DNA from: a virus
Strand: one strand, 5' to 3'
Length of the DNA: 40,368 bases
IMG/VR virus record: IMGVR_UViG_3300043410_000763
Location: 1-40,368 of that record
Numbering within the stretch: position 1 is the first letter of the stretch; the number at the start of each line of letters is the position of its first letter. A program made the translations under genes and the position numbers. The notes under the pieces were generated by a model. That model saw nothing but the letters and a program-made list of their open reading frames with translations. It was not told where the DNA came from and searched no databases. This document shows, in pieces, positions 7,353-15,438 of this stretch.

Positions 7353-9218
7353 ATGGCAAAGAAATTTAAAGATTTAGCATCAGCTTGTTGGAAAGGTTAT
7401 AAAGCTGTTGGTCTTAAAGACAAGAACGGCAAGAAAGTTCCTAACTGTGTTCCTGAAGAAACTCAAATTCAAGAAGCAGATGAGGTTCAATCATCAGACT
7501 ATAAACTATCTGCTTCTGGTAGAAAAGTTAGAGCTAAACATATCATCTTTCACAACCAAGATGATGATAAAAAAGAAGATAACAAGGAAGATATGAAAGA
7601 AGAAACTTTAGTAGAAGCAACTGTTGAGACGAAAAAATATTCATGGGGAACTATGAAGACTGTTCATCATGGTGCTGACTTCTCTATTCCTCTACATCCA
7701 GAACACCACCAAGCGATTGCCAAGTTGAAAGATCAACAAGAACACCATTTCAAAGATGAAACTGGTCGTCATTGGACTGCTCGCCGTAAGGGTGACGAAG
7801 TTCACTTCCAGGGTGCTAATGGTGGTAACTCTACAAAAGTTAAACATGACACAATGAAAGAAAGTTATGACGACAATCGTCGTGGTTTTGGTAAACGTCC
7901 ACGTGAAGACGACGAGTATCATGTTCCAGATCCAGAAGTTAAAAAGAATAAACTCAAAAAAGAAGAAAAGATGACTGACGATGAGATGGCTGAACGTGAG
8001 CGTATCGTTAAAGGTATGAAGAAAAACCTTCAATCTTTCAAAGACAAATACGGCGAGCGTGCTAAGTCAGTTATGTATGCTACTGCTACTAAGTTAGCTA
8101 AGGAAGAAGTTGAATCTGTCGATGAAGCAGTTATTTATCATGGGGGTGATCCGTTTGAGCAACCTTCAGCAGCTACAATAGCTAGACGTGAGCGTGCTGC
8201 CGAAAAAAGAAAACAAAAAGAAGCTGAACAAAAACGACAAAAAGAACAACTTAATAAAGAAGAAGTAGAACAGATTGATGAAGCTAACCATCGTGAGTTT
8301 GCTTCACAAGGTAAGATGCATCCAGATATGGCTAAGCATATGACTGTTGGTTCTCATATGGATTACTATGAACCAAAGACTGGTGATAAAGTTCATGGTA
8401 AAGTAATTAAGAACGATGGTAAAGAAGTTCATGTTAAACAATCCCATGATTCATATGACTCAAAGAAAGTTGGATCTATGCACAAATTTAAAGTTTCTTC
8501 AAAATTAGATGAAGCTAAAAATGATGTTCCATTTGATGGTCCATATACTAAGAAGCCATCAGACGTAAAAGATAAGTCTGGTGCTACTCATACACCAATG
8601 AGTCGTGTTCGTGACCTAGCTCGTCAGGCTATGAAGAAACAAATGAAAGAAGAGTTCGGAATTGATATTGACGATCAAACTGCGGATGGTTTAGTTGAAG
8701 CAGCTCAGAAAGTTGACATTCCTGCTTATCTACGTAAAGCTAAAGGTGAAGCACCATTAACTCTTAAAGATCTGAAGCGTAAAGACACTATCTCTGATAG
8801 AGAAAACCTAGCTAAACTACGCAATGAAGAACATAACGAATTAGAAAAAGGTAACTTGGAGACGACAGTGAAATCATACAAAGAATTTATGACAGGTCTA
8901 GACGAAGCTCTATGGCCAGGAACACCAGAGCACAATGCTAAATTTGGTGGACCGAAGCGTGATAAGGGTTCTACAACATCAACGACTCATGGAACTGCAA
9001 TCGGTACTGGTACTGGCGTGCGCCATGTTCGTGATTATGATAGAAAAGAAAAGGAATCTGCTGAAACACCTGAGCACGAAAAGAAAGAAAAACGTGGTCG
9101 TGGTCGCCCAGCTGGATCATCAAGTGGTGCTCGTTTAAAGAATGCACCTAAATCTAGTGATAGTGGCTCTGCTGACTACACTGGTTACAAATTACACTTG
9201 CCAAATACAAACAAGTAA
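7353..9218 (+). CDS. large modular basic protein with AT-hook; candidate packaged/scaffold capsid protein
   Basis: 621 residues, very rich in Lys/Glu/His, starting at ATG 7353 after AGGAAAATGAC. The N-terminal segment SACWKGYKAVGLKDKNGKK followed by VPNCVPEE is a short domain common in T4-like marine phages. A second recognisable module is GMKKNLQSFKDKYGERAKSV with MYATATKLAKEE (about 221-252). L/I/V-x-E-A sites recur: IQE-A (41), LVE-A (88), VDE-A (258), IDE-A (310), LDE-A (387), LVE-A (449), LDE-A (518). They suggest a string of modules that could be separated by a prohead protease. RGRGRPAGS near residue 581 is an AT-hook, implying minor-groove DNA binding. KSYKEFMTGLDEA is an internal copy of the capsid-targeting pattern. 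Function is inferred from these patterns only. Confidence 0.7.
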   Translation: MAKKFKDLASACWKGYKAVGLKDKNGKKVPNCVPEETQIQEADEVQSSDYKLSASGRKVRAKHIIFHNQDDDKKEDNKEDMKEETLVEATVETKKYSWGTMKTVHHGADFSIPLHPEHHQAIAKLKDQQEHHFKDETGRHWTARRKGDEVHFQGANGGNSTKVKHDTMKESYDDNRRGFGKRPREDDEYHVPDPEVKKNKLKKEEKMTDDEMAERERIVKGMKKNLQSFKDKYGERAKSVMYATATKLAKEEVESVDEAVIYHGGDPFEQPSAATIARRERAAEKRKQKEAEQKRQKEQLNKEEVEQIDEANHREFASQGKMHPDMAKHMTVGSHMDYYEPKTGDKVHGKVIKNDGKEVHVKQSHDSYDSKKVGSMHKFKVSSKLDEAKNDVPFDGPYTKKPSDVKDKSGATHTPMSRVRDLARQAMKKQMKEEFGIDIDDQTADGLVEAAQKVDIPAYLRKAKGEAPLTLKDLKRKDTISDRENLAKLRNEEHNELEKGNLETTVKSYKEFMTGLDEALWPGTPEHNAKFGGPKRDKGSTTSTTHGTAIGTGTGVRHVRDYDRKEKESAETPEHEKKEKRGRGRPAGSSSGARLKNAPKSSDSGSADYTGYKLHLPNTNK

Positions 9219-9234
9219 TTAAGGAGAAAATAAA

Positions 9235-9816
9235 ATGGCACTATGGACAATGACAGACGAAGAAGCTGGTAAACCAAAATACTTATCAGATACACTTCGC
9301 AACGATCAATCAGTTTCTGATTTAGATTCAACATATGGCGTTGATGCGTCTGAAGCTAAGGTAGCTGCGAACAAAGCTAAAGGTATTCAACATGCAGGTT
9401 GGGTTAAGACTATGTCTTATACTGACGCACAAGGTAACACACGTTACAGAACTGAAACATTAGTAGCTGCTGGTTCTATGGGTGGTGACGCAGCTGACGA
9501 TTCAGTTGTTGCTGACTTGGCTATTACTATCGGAACTCATCCTTCTAATCAATCAGTAACTGCACCTGCTCCAGCTACATTCACTGTTGCTGCGACAATT
9601 AATGGTGCTGTTGAGTTGACATACCAATGGCAGATTCAACAAGAAGGTGCTGGTGCTTGGGCGGACATCTCTGGCGCAACTTCAAATTCATACACTACTG
9701 GCGCAACTGCCACTGGTGATGGTGCTGGCGCAACTGATGGCGACAAGTATCGTGTAGTAGTAAGCGGAAATGGTTTAACTGCTACTTCAAACGCTGCGAC
9801 TCTAACAGTAGCCTAA
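9235..9816 (+). CDS. Ig-like-domain capsid decoration/structural protein
   Basis: 193 residues behind a good ribosome site (AAGGAG). The N-terminal part (ALWTMTDEEAGKPKYLSDT and ASEAKVAANKAKGIQHAGWV) is a module typical of marine phage virion proteins. The C-terminal 95 residues form an Ig-like domain: HPSNQSVTAPAPATFTVAA, LTYQWQIQQEGAGAWADISG, DGDKYRVVVSGNGLTATS. Such domains decorate capsids or tails (compare T4 Hoc) and may bind carbohydrate at the host surface. The strong ribosome site suggests high expression. A GC-rich hairpin follows directly, closing the structural cluster. Confidence 0.75.
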   Translation: MALWTMTDEEAGKPKYLSDTLRNDQSVSDLDSTYGVDASEAKVAANKAKGIQHAGWVKTMSYTDAQGNTRYRTETLVAAGSMGGDAADDSVVADLAITIGTHPSNQSVTAPAPATFTVAATINGAVELTYQWQIQQEGAGAWADISGATSNSYTTGATATGDGAGATDGDKYRVVVSGNGLTATSNAATLTVA

Positions 9817-9822
9817 TAAATA
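9816..9822 (+). promoter_or_regulatory. possible T4-late-like element ATAAATA
   Basis: ATAAATA overlaps the stop codon region of the Ig-domain gene and precedes the hairpin at 9830 and the gene at 9888. It resembles TATAAATA. Position and short length make this weak evidence. Confidence 0.25.
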
Positions 9823-9829
9823 AAGTGAC

Positions 9830-9849
9830 GAGGGGAGATTCCTCCCCTC
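9830..9849 (+). terminator. GC-rich hairpin, possible terminator
   Basis: GAGGGGAG (9830-9837) pairs perfectly with CTCCCCTC (9842-9849) around a four-base ATTC loop. It is followed only by ACCTTTAC, not a true U-tract, so it may be a weak terminator or an mRNA-protecting 3' stem. Confidence 0.5.
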
Positions 9850-9887
9850 ACCTTTACAATGGAATATTATGTTAGAGAGTATGTTTG

Positions 9888-10262
9888 ATGCGCGAATTAA
9901 ATGAAGATAATTTTTTAGTATTCGCCATGCATCATTATGACAATCCTCAATGTCATAGTTTAGCTGAGTTCGAAGACGACTTAAAAAAGTTTATATACTT
10001 AAAGAAGTTAATCTATCGATATAAGAATACTGGAGAATTAAGAGAGAGATTAATCATCAATCACATTATTGTTTTATATAACGTGTTCGGTGAATCTACA
10101 ACTAAGATGTTATTCTATAAATTAGAAGAATCGTTGTGGGAACAATTAGTCACTTTCTTAGTTTTTCTCAATAGAATGCCAGAAGAAATTCCTGAGTATG
10201 GAATTAAACTGTCAAACGTAAAATTAGACGAAAACATAATTGCTGTTTTAAGGAAGATATGA
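9888..10262 (+). CDS. conserved T4-like phage protein of unknown function
   Basis: 124 residues, starting at ATG 9888; an in-frame TTG lies just before it, and GAGAG is upstream. Motifs include FAMHHYDNPQCHSLAEFEDDL, followed by KKLIYRYKNTGELRERL and NHIIVLYNVFGEST. I recognise this as a conserved hypothetical of T4-like marine phages (the name DUF7207 comes to mind, not certain). It looks helical, with no signal peptide or membrane segment. It overlaps the next gene by ATGA, so the two are co-translated. Confidence 0.65.
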   Translation: MRELNEDNFLVFAMHHYDNPQCHSLAEFEDDLKKFIYLKKLIYRYKNTGELRERLIINHIIVLYNVFGESTTKMLFYKLEESLWEQLVTFLVFLNRMPEEIPEYGIKLSNVKLDENIIAVLRKI

Positions 10263-10783
10263 GCAGATTAGTAGACAACTTAGTAGCATATAGAATTCTA
10301 TCTATGTTGGTTACTCCATTCGTTGATACCAAAGCGTATAAGTTAGGTATCATCGATGAAAAAGGTAAAAACCTTAAGAAGTCAAGCACATTAAAAACTA
10401 CTGAAGAGAAAGACGCTTATACTTATCTTCATCGTTTGGTTTTTAATATGAAAAAAATTATTGGTAAATTGCCAGGTGGTGATTCCAAATTAAAAAATAT
10501 TATTGCTGCTTTATTTTTAGTTAAAGAATATTACCAGAGTGGTGATAAAACAACTTCTTTGATGGAAGAAAAATACCTAAGAATTCTTGATAAAGTTAAT
10601 TCTGGTGTTATTATGGTCGAAGAAGAAATACTTGTTAAAAAGTTTCTTGAGAATCCTATATCTGAAGAGGGAGTCGCCAATGTTACTGGTGCTGGTGTTG
10701 CCACTGACACTCCTGCTCCACTTAAGAAAAATGTAGCAAAATATAAACAAATGGCTAGACGTAAAACCCCTGTTGGAGTTTAA
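10259..10783 (+). CDS. conserved T4-like phage protein of unknown function
   Basis: 174 residues; ATG overlaps the upstream stop. The N-terminal half (VDNLVAYRILSMLVTPFVDT, KLGIIDEKGK, DAYTYLHRLVFNMKKI) is conserved in T4-like marine phages, in my recollection as a hypothetical next to the 9888 gene. The C-terminus is Ala/Gly/Thr-rich, then basic (KQMARRKTPVGV). No catalytic motif was found. It could be a head- or tail-assembly factor, but the sequence does not show this. Confidence 0.6.
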   Translation: MSRLVDNLVAYRILSMLVTPFVDTKAYKLGIIDEKGKNLKKSSTLKTTEEKDAYTYLHRLVFNMKKIIGKLPGGDSKLKNIIAALFLVKEYYQSGDKTTSLMEEKYLRILDKVNSGVIMVEEEILVKKFLENPISEEGVANVTGAGVATDTPAPLKKNVAKYKQMARRKTPVGV

Positions 10784-10784
10784 T

Positions 10785-11369
10785 ATGTTAATTTGGATTT
10801 ATGAGTTGATACCATTTTGGTTAATTCATTTGGTGGTTTTATCTGGTTTGGTTGGAATTTTAGTTTCATATTTTATTTCAATTATTCCATTTATCTCGAA
10901 ATATAAATTACCAATTCGTTTCATTTCTATTGCTGTTTTATTGCTTGGTATATTCTCTGAAGGTGGTATTATGTACCGTGCCGAAATGGATAAAGTCAGA
11001 GCAGAGATTGCCAGAATTGAAAAAGAATCTAAACAAGTAACAGAAAAAGTTGTAACAAAGTATATAGAAAAGACAAAGGTTATTAAGGAGACAGGTGATG
11101 TTATTGTTAAAAATGTTCCAGTTTATGTCACTAAAGAAAGTGACAATGCTTGCATTATCCCTAATGGTTTTGTCAGCTTGCACGACAGTGCCGCAAAAAA
11201 CAAAATTCCCAACTCCACCAGCGGAATTAATGATCAAGCCAGTGGAATTAAACTCTCTGAAGTCACAACAACAGTAGTTGGAAATTATAATCAATATAAT
11301 TCAATTAAACAACAATTAGAATCTTTACAAGAATGGATTCGATTGCAAGAAAAACTGTATAACGATTAA
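10785..11369 (+). CDS. inner-membrane spanin subunit (Rz-like)
   Basis: 194 residues starting at ATG 10785 with GGAG nine bases upstream. Two hydrophobic segments (about residues 9-38 and 46-66) precede a charged coiled-coil region (MDKVRAEIARIEKESKQVTE) and a further soluble part expected in the periplasm. In Rz-type i-spanins the coiled coil spans the periplasm and pairs with an outer-membrane lipoprotein to fuse the membranes at lysis. Here the lipoprotein partner is encoded inside this gene in another frame (11125-11277), which is the main support for the call. Classic Rz has one N-terminal membrane segment, so the second one is unusual. Confidence 0.75.
   Translation: MLIWIYELIPFWLIHLVVLSGLVGILVSYFISIIPFISKYKLPIRFISIAVLLLGIFSEGGIMYRAEMDKVRAEIARIEKESKQVTEKVVTKYIEKTKVIKETGDVIVKNVPVYVTKESDNACIIPNGFVSLHDSAAKNKIPNSTSGINDQASGIKLSEVTTTVVGNYNQYNSIKQQLESLQEWIRLQEKLYND
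11125..11277 (+). CDS. outer-membrane spanin lipoprotein (Rz1-like), nested in the i-spanin gene
   Basis: A 50-codon frame lies wholly inside the i-spanin gene. From ATG 11125 it reads MSLKKVTMLALSLMVLSACTT: a short basic start, a hydrophobic core and a lipobox LSAC giving a lipid-modified Cys at residue 19. The mature part is short and Pro-containing (VPQKTKFPTPPAELMIKPVE), as in Rz1 o-spanins. The nested arrangement is the lambda Rz/Rz1 architecture. In-frame ATGs at 11095 and 11098 are possible but would add an unneeded hydrophobic extension. Confidence 0.8.
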   Translation: MSLKKVTMLALSLMVLSACTTVPQKTKFPTPPAELMIKPVELNSLKSQQQ

Positions 11370-11373
11370 TGCC

Positions 11374-11694
11374 ATGGAACTAGAAAGAATCGCCAAATTG
11401 GAAGCTCAGGTAGAAGGTATCAAAGAAGATGTCGCCAGTGTAAAAAGTGACATCAAAGAACTTCATTCCCGTATAACTACTGGGAATCGTGAGATCATGG
11501 ATAAACTAGATGAGAAAATTGATGAATTGGCAAAAGCTGATAAAGACCAGCATCAAGCACTTAAGTCTGCAATGGAAAACGTTAAAGACCGTGTAGATGT
11601 TTTAGAAAAATGGCGTTGGATGATTGTTGGTGGTGCGATTGTTCTTGGATATTTAATTGGCCATTTGGAAGTGTTCGCAAAATTGGTAAAATAA
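11374..11694 (+). CDS. coiled-coil protein with C-terminal membrane segment (XhlA/holin-like)
   Basis: 106 residues. Residues 1-75 are a heptad-rich coiled coil (ELERIAKLEAQVEGIKEDVA). They are followed by a short linker and one C-terminal transmembrane helix (WMIVGGAIVLGYLIGHLEVF) with a short Lys-ending tail. This layout matches hemolysin XhlA-type phage proteins that cooperate with holins, and it sits directly after the spanin pair. A holin or lysis-accessory role is therefore likely but not proven. The gene ends just before a promoter for the replication genes. Confidence 0.6.
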   Translation: MELERIAKLEAQVEGIKEDVASVKSDIKELHSRITTGNREIMDKLDEKIDELAKADKDQHQALKSAMENVKDRVDVLEKWRWMIVGGAIVLGYLIGHLEVFAKLVK

Positions 11695-11697
11695 AAT

Positions 11698-11726
11698 TTG
11701 CTTTTTATTATGATGTAGAGTAAAAT
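11698..11726 (+). promoter_or_regulatory. sigma70-type promoter (TTGCTT-17-TAAAAT)
   Basis: TTGCTT (11698-11703) and TAAAAT (11721-11726) with a 17-base spacer, 21 bases before the primase ATG at 11748, which has CTGGAG as ribosome site. Weaker than the other promoters in the window. Confidence 0.6.
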
Positions 11727-11747
11727 TATTATTCTACTGGAGTTATT

Positions 11748-12770
11748 ATGTTATACATTGATTTGAAATATGCAAATATCTTGGGTGCTCGCCTAAGAAA
11801 TTTTAAACAAAAACGAGATTATCTTTGGAACTACTCTTGCCCTGTTTGTGGTGATAGTAGTTCCAACAAACTTAAGGCACGTGGTTACATCTATCGTGCG
11901 AAATCCGATCTATTTGTTAAATGTCATAATTGTAATTATGGCACAAATCTTGGTAACTTCATCAAGTATGTAGATACACATTTATATGATGAATATGTCT
12001 TAGAAAGATATAAATCTGGTGCATCTAAACATAACGCAAATAAGGACGTCGCTCCTTTAATTCCCAAAGTAGAAAAAGAAGAACTCTTAGAGGATGATAT
12101 CCTCGAAGGATTATCTAGAATTGATAATCTACCATTAACTCACCCTGCCGTTGCATATCTGGCTAAAAGAAAAATACCAAAAGATAAATGGAATCTTTTA
12201 TATTTTGCTCCTAAGTTTAAAGCATATACTAATAGTGTTACACCGAAATTCGCAGAACCGATTATCGATGAACACCCTCGTATGATTATTCCTTATTTTA
12301 AACCTAGTGGTAAATGTTTCGCATTTCAAGGTAGAGCATATGGTGCAGAGGAACCTAAGTATTATACCATCAAGGTAGATGAAACTGAGGAGAAAATTTA
12401 TGGTTTGGATAGAGTTGACTATTCTAAGAGAATATATGTCGTTGAAGGACCAATTGATTCGTTATTTCTTCCAAACGCAATTGCTGTTTCAGGAGCAAGT
12501 TTTGATACCCCTACTATTCGTCAGCTACTATCTAATGCAACGATCGTGATGGACAACGAACCTCGCAATAAAGATATCGTCAGGCAGTTAGCTAAGTATA
12601 TTGAGATGGGTTATGATGTTTGTATGTTTCCAGATTATATTGAAGAAAAAGATATTAACGATATGATTTTATCTGGTAAAACTAAAGAAGAAATCGTTGA
12701 GATAATAAATACAAACACCCACCACGGGATTGAAGCGAAATTAAGATTTTCCACCTGGAAAAAATGTTAA
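11748..12770 (+). CDS. 61: DNA primase (T4 gp61-like)
   Basis: 340 residues. An N-terminal zinc-binding domain shows CPVCGDSS (near 35) and CHNCNYGTN (near 60), as in DnaG-type primases. A TOPRIM domain follows, with VVEGPIDSLFLPNA (catalytic Glu), VMDNEPRNKD (metal-binding Asp) and the D of EEKDINDMIL. T4 gp61 makes pentaribonucleotide primers for Okazaki fragments with the gp41 helicase; the same role is expected here. Length is close to T4 gp61. It heads a replication/nucleotide cluster under its own promoter. Confidence 0.93.
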   Translation: MLYIDLKYANILGARLRNFKQKRDYLWNYSCPVCGDSSSNKLKARGYIYRAKSDLFVKCHNCNYGTNLGNFIKYVDTHLYDEYVLERYKSGASKHNANKDVAPLIPKVEKEELLEDDILEGLSRIDNLPLTHPAVAYLAKRKIPKDKWNLLYFAPKFKAYTNSVTPKFAEPIIDEHPRMIIPYFKPSGKCFAFQGRAYGAEEPKYYTIKVDETEEKIYGLDRVDYSKRIYVVEGPIDSLFLPNAIAVSGASFDTPTIRQLLSNATIVMDNEPRNKDIVRQLAKYIEMGYDVCMFPDYIEEKDINDMILSGKTKEEIVEIINTNTHHGIEAKLRFSTWKKC

Positions 12771-12786
12771 ATTATAGGAGTTGTCA

Positions 12787-13455
12787 GTGAAAGTAAAGTT
12801 AATTAGTTATAGTAAACCATCTCGTGAAATGTATGATGAGGGTTTGCTTGATACGCAGGAGTTGATTGGCTTCTGTGCTAGAGTAAGTAATCCAAACAAT
12901 CAATTCAACACAGAAACATCAGAAAAGTTAATTCGATATTTAATTAAACATAAACACTGGTCGCCACTAGAAATGGTTTCTGCGTGTTTAGAAATTGAAA
13001 CAACTCGTGATATTGCAAGACAGATCTTGCGTCACCGCTCTTTCTCGTTCCAAGAATTCAGTCAGCGATATGCTGACCCAACAAAAGATTTAGATTTCGT
13101 TCTAAGGGAAGCACGTCTTCAAGACACTAAGAATCGTCAGAACTCTGTTGAAACTGACGACAGAGAATTACTAAATCTTTGGAATGAGAAACAAAGGGAA
13201 GTGATTAAAGCAGCAAGAGAAGCATATACTTGGGCAGTTTCTAATGGTATCGCAAAAGAACAAGCACGTGCTGTTCTACCAGAAGGGAATACTGTTAGTA
13301 GATTATACATGAATGGTACTCTACGTAGTTGGGTTCATTATTTGGAATTAAGAAGTTCTAATGGTACACAAAAAGAACACATGGATATAGCACGTGAGTG
13401 CGCAAGGGTCATTGCCGAAGTATTCCCTATGGCAAATGAGTTTGTAACAGAATAA
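12787..13455 (+). CDS. thyX: flavin-dependent thymidylate synthase ThyX
   Basis: 222 residues from GTG 12787, chosen because AGGAG at 12776-12780 is correctly spaced for it; the in-frame TTG at 12781 touches the ribosome site. The ThyX signature RHRSFSFQEFSQR (RHRxxSxxxxSxR) is complete, with HWSPLEM upstream and EQARAVLPEGN downstream. ThyX methylates dUMP to dTMP with methylene-tetrahydrofolate and FAD. It sits between primase and ribonucleotide reductase, supplying deoxynucleotides for phage DNA. Confidence 0.95.
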   Translation: MKVKLISYSKPSREMYDEGLLDTQELIGFCARVSNPNNQFNTETSEKLIRYLIKHKHWSPLEMVSACLEIETTRDIARQILRHRSFSFQEFSQRYADPTKDLDFVLREARLQDTKNRQNSVETDDRELLNLWNEKQREVIKAAREAYTWAVSNGIAKEQARAVLPEGNTVSRLYMNGTLRSWVHYLELRSSNGTQKEHMDIARECARVIAEVFPMANEFVTE

Positions 13456-13472
13456 TAATAACAGAGGTAAAT

Positions 13473-14816
13473 ATGGAAGTTGTGCATGGCATTAAGGTTG
13501 ACTACACTCGTGATTCGCTATTTGATGAACTAGGGAAAATACGATTAAAAGAAAGTTACATGAAAGATGAAGAAATTTCACCACAAGAAAGATTCGCATA
13601 CGTTAGCAGCAAATTTGGTAGCAATCCAGAACATGCACAAAGATTATATGATTATTCCAGTAAACACTGGCTTAGCTACTCAACTCCTATCCTCAGTTTC
13701 GGAAGAAGTAAACGAGGATTACCTATCTCTTGTTTCCTCAACTATATTGAAGACACAGCAGAAGGATTAGTAGATAATCTTTCTGAAACAAACTGGCTAT
13801 CAATGCTTGGGGGTGGTGTAGGTATTGGTTTCGGTATTCGTTCTGCCGATGATAAATCTACTGGTGTTATGCCACACTTAAAGATGTATGATGCATCTTC
13901 ATTGGCTTATCGTCAAGGTAGAACTCGTCGTGGAAGTTATGCTGCGTATCTTGATATCAGTCATCCTGATATTATTCAATTTTTAGATATGCGTAAACCA
14001 ACTGGTGACCAGAATATGCGTTGCCTAAATTTACACCATGGTATTAATATTCCTGATGCGTTTATGGAAATTATCGAAAAGTGTATGCTTGATCATGATG
14101 CTGACGATTCTTGGAATTTAATTGACCCAGCTTCTAATGAAATTCGTGAAACAGTTTCAGCTAGAGAATTGTGGCAAAAGATTTTAGAAATGAGAATGCA
14201 GACTGGAGAACCATATCTACACTTCATTGATGAATCAAATCGTAAATTACCTCAGTGGTTAAAGGATAAAGGTCTTAAAGTTAATCAATCAAATCTTTGT
14301 TCAGAAATCATTTTACCAACAAACGAACAACGAACAGCTGTATGTTGTTTATCATCTTTAAATTTAGAATACTATGACGAGTGGAAACAAGATCCTTTAT
14401 TTCTTTCTGATATTGCAGAAATGCTTGATAATGTTCTTCAGTATTTTATTGATAATGCTCCTGCCTCCATTGAGCGTGCAAGGTATTCTGCCTTACGTGA
14501 GCGCAGCATTGGTATCGGTGCTTTGGGCTGGCATGCTTTTCTTCAGCGAAACAATCTTCCCTGGGAATCGTCAATCGCAGTTGGACGAAACAAACAAATC
14601 TTCAAATACATTAGAGAACAATTAGATGCAGCGAATAAAAAACTTGGTTCCGAGAGAGGCGAGGCTCCTGATGTACAAAGTGAAATTCTTTTCGAAGATG
14701 ATTCTGGCAATTCCATTAGCGTTAAGTCTTCTGATTTTGTTACTGTTGTCCGAGGTGGTGAAGAAATGTCTATTCGTGCTTGTGCCGTCCTTGAAGGAGA
14801 TGATCTGAAAATGTAA
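13473..14816 (+). CDS. nrdA: ribonucleotide reductase large subunit, N-terminal piece (split NrdA-a)
   Basis: 447 residues covering the N-terminal two thirds of class I NrdA. It holds ISCFLNYIED (first redox Cys), NQSNLCSEIILPT (Asn-Cys-Glu catalytic triad) and AVCCLSSLNL (second redox Cys). The ATP-cone regulatory domain is missing. NrdA homology stops near residue 400 at RGEAPD. It is followed by a foreign tail of 47 residues (starting VQSEILFEDDSGN, ending LEGDDLKM) reminiscent of the end of an N-intein but lacking Cys1. An HNH endonuclease gene and then the C-terminal NrdA piece follow. All catalytic residues exist across the two pieces, so a working two-chain enzyme is plausible, as in Aeromonas phage Aeh1. 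AGAGG precedes the ATG. Confidence 0.92.
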   Translation: MEVVHGIKVDYTRDSLFDELGKIRLKESYMKDEEISPQERFAYVSSKFGSNPEHAQRLYDYSSKHWLSYSTPILSFGRSKRGLPISCFLNYIEDTAEGLVDNLSETNWLSMLGGGVGIGFGIRSADDKSTGVMPHLKMYDASSLAYRQGRTRRGSYAAYLDISHPDIIQFLDMRKPTGDQNMRCLNLHHGINIPDAFMEIIEKCMLDHDADDSWNLIDPASNEIRETVSARELWQKILEMRMQTGEPYLHFIDESNRKLPQWLKDKGLKVNQSNLCSEIILPTNEQRTAVCCLSSLNLEYYDEWKQDPLFLSDIAEMLDNVLQYFIDNAPASIERARYSALRERSIGIGALGWHAFLQRNNLPWESSIAVGRNKQIFKYIREQLDAANKKLGSERGEAPDVQSEILFEDDSGNSISVKSSDFVTVVRGGEEMSIRACAVLEGDDLKM

Positions 14817-14821
14817 AATCG

Positions 14822-14829
14822 CTAAATAA
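14822..14829 (+). promoter_or_regulatory. T4-late-like element before the homing endonuclease
   Basis: CTAAATAA in the 34-base gap between the N-terminal NrdA piece and the HNH gene, about 20 bases before ATG 14851. Free-standing homing endonuclease genes in T4-like phages often carry their own late promoter; this would express the endonuclease separately from early NrdA. Confidence 0.45.
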
Positions 14830-14850
14830 GCATTAGGAGCATATAATTAA

Positions 14851-15438
14851 ATGGAGCACCCAATGCTATACAGTAAGATTTACGATTCGATCATCGAACG
14901 AGCCAAGAACCGAGTTTTAACAGATTATTCAGAAAAACATCATATCTTACCTAAGTGCTTGGGTGGAACTGATACCCATGATAATCTAGTTAAACTTACC
15001 TTCAGAGAACACTTTATTTGTCACCAGTTATTATGTAAAATATACCCAGAGAATCAAAAATTAATCTTTGCATTTTCTTCTATGGTTCGAGTTTCTAGAA
15101 AAAACGCTAAACGATTTGATGTTCTAACTTCTAGACATTTCGAGATTGTTAAGAAAACTCTAGCACCTCATATGGGTAAATGGAATATTGGAAGAACTGC
15201 TTGGAACAAAGGTATCACTGGTGACGAATTAAAAGCGAATTATAAGAATGGTGGATTGACTCCACCAAAAATGAACGGATGGAAGTGGATTACTGATGGT
15301 GTAGTTAATAAAAAGATTCCACCAAATGTTGAAATTCCAGAAGGATGGATTAGAGGTCGTTCTGGTTTTAGTGAAAATAATCCAATGAAGAATAAAGAAA
15401 CATCTACAAAAAATGCAGAATTAAGGAAAAAGAAATGA
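14851..15438 (+). CDS. HNH homing endonuclease interrupting nrdA (MobE-like position)
   Basis: 195 residues. The HNH core reads EKHHILPKCLGGTDTHDNLV then LTFREHFICHQLL, with the paired His, Asn and His expected. NUMOD3-like DNA-binding repeats follow (PHMGKWNIGRTAWNKG; GFSENNPMKNKET). Such enzymes cut a target in related phages and spread by recombination. ATG 14863 (MLYSKIYD) has GGAG at 14853 and is an alternative start. It overlaps the C-terminal NrdA piece by four bases. Position and type match MobE in the split nrdA of phage Aeh1, though whether it is homologous needs an alignment. Confidence 0.9.
   Translation: MEHPMLYSKIYDSIIERAKNRVLTDYSEKHHILPKCLGGTDTHDNLVKLTFREHFICHQLLCKIYPENQKLIFAFSSMVRVSRKNAKRFDVLTSRHFEIVKKTLAPHMGKWNIGRTAWNKGITGDELKANYKNGGLTPPKMNGWKWITDGVVNKKIPPNVEIPEGWIRGRSGFSENNPMKNKETSTKNAELRKKK

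Noticed and set aside
9869-9904. Eleven-codon ORF before the 9888 gene
   Set aside because: Very short and overlaps the better-supported start at 9888; no independent support.
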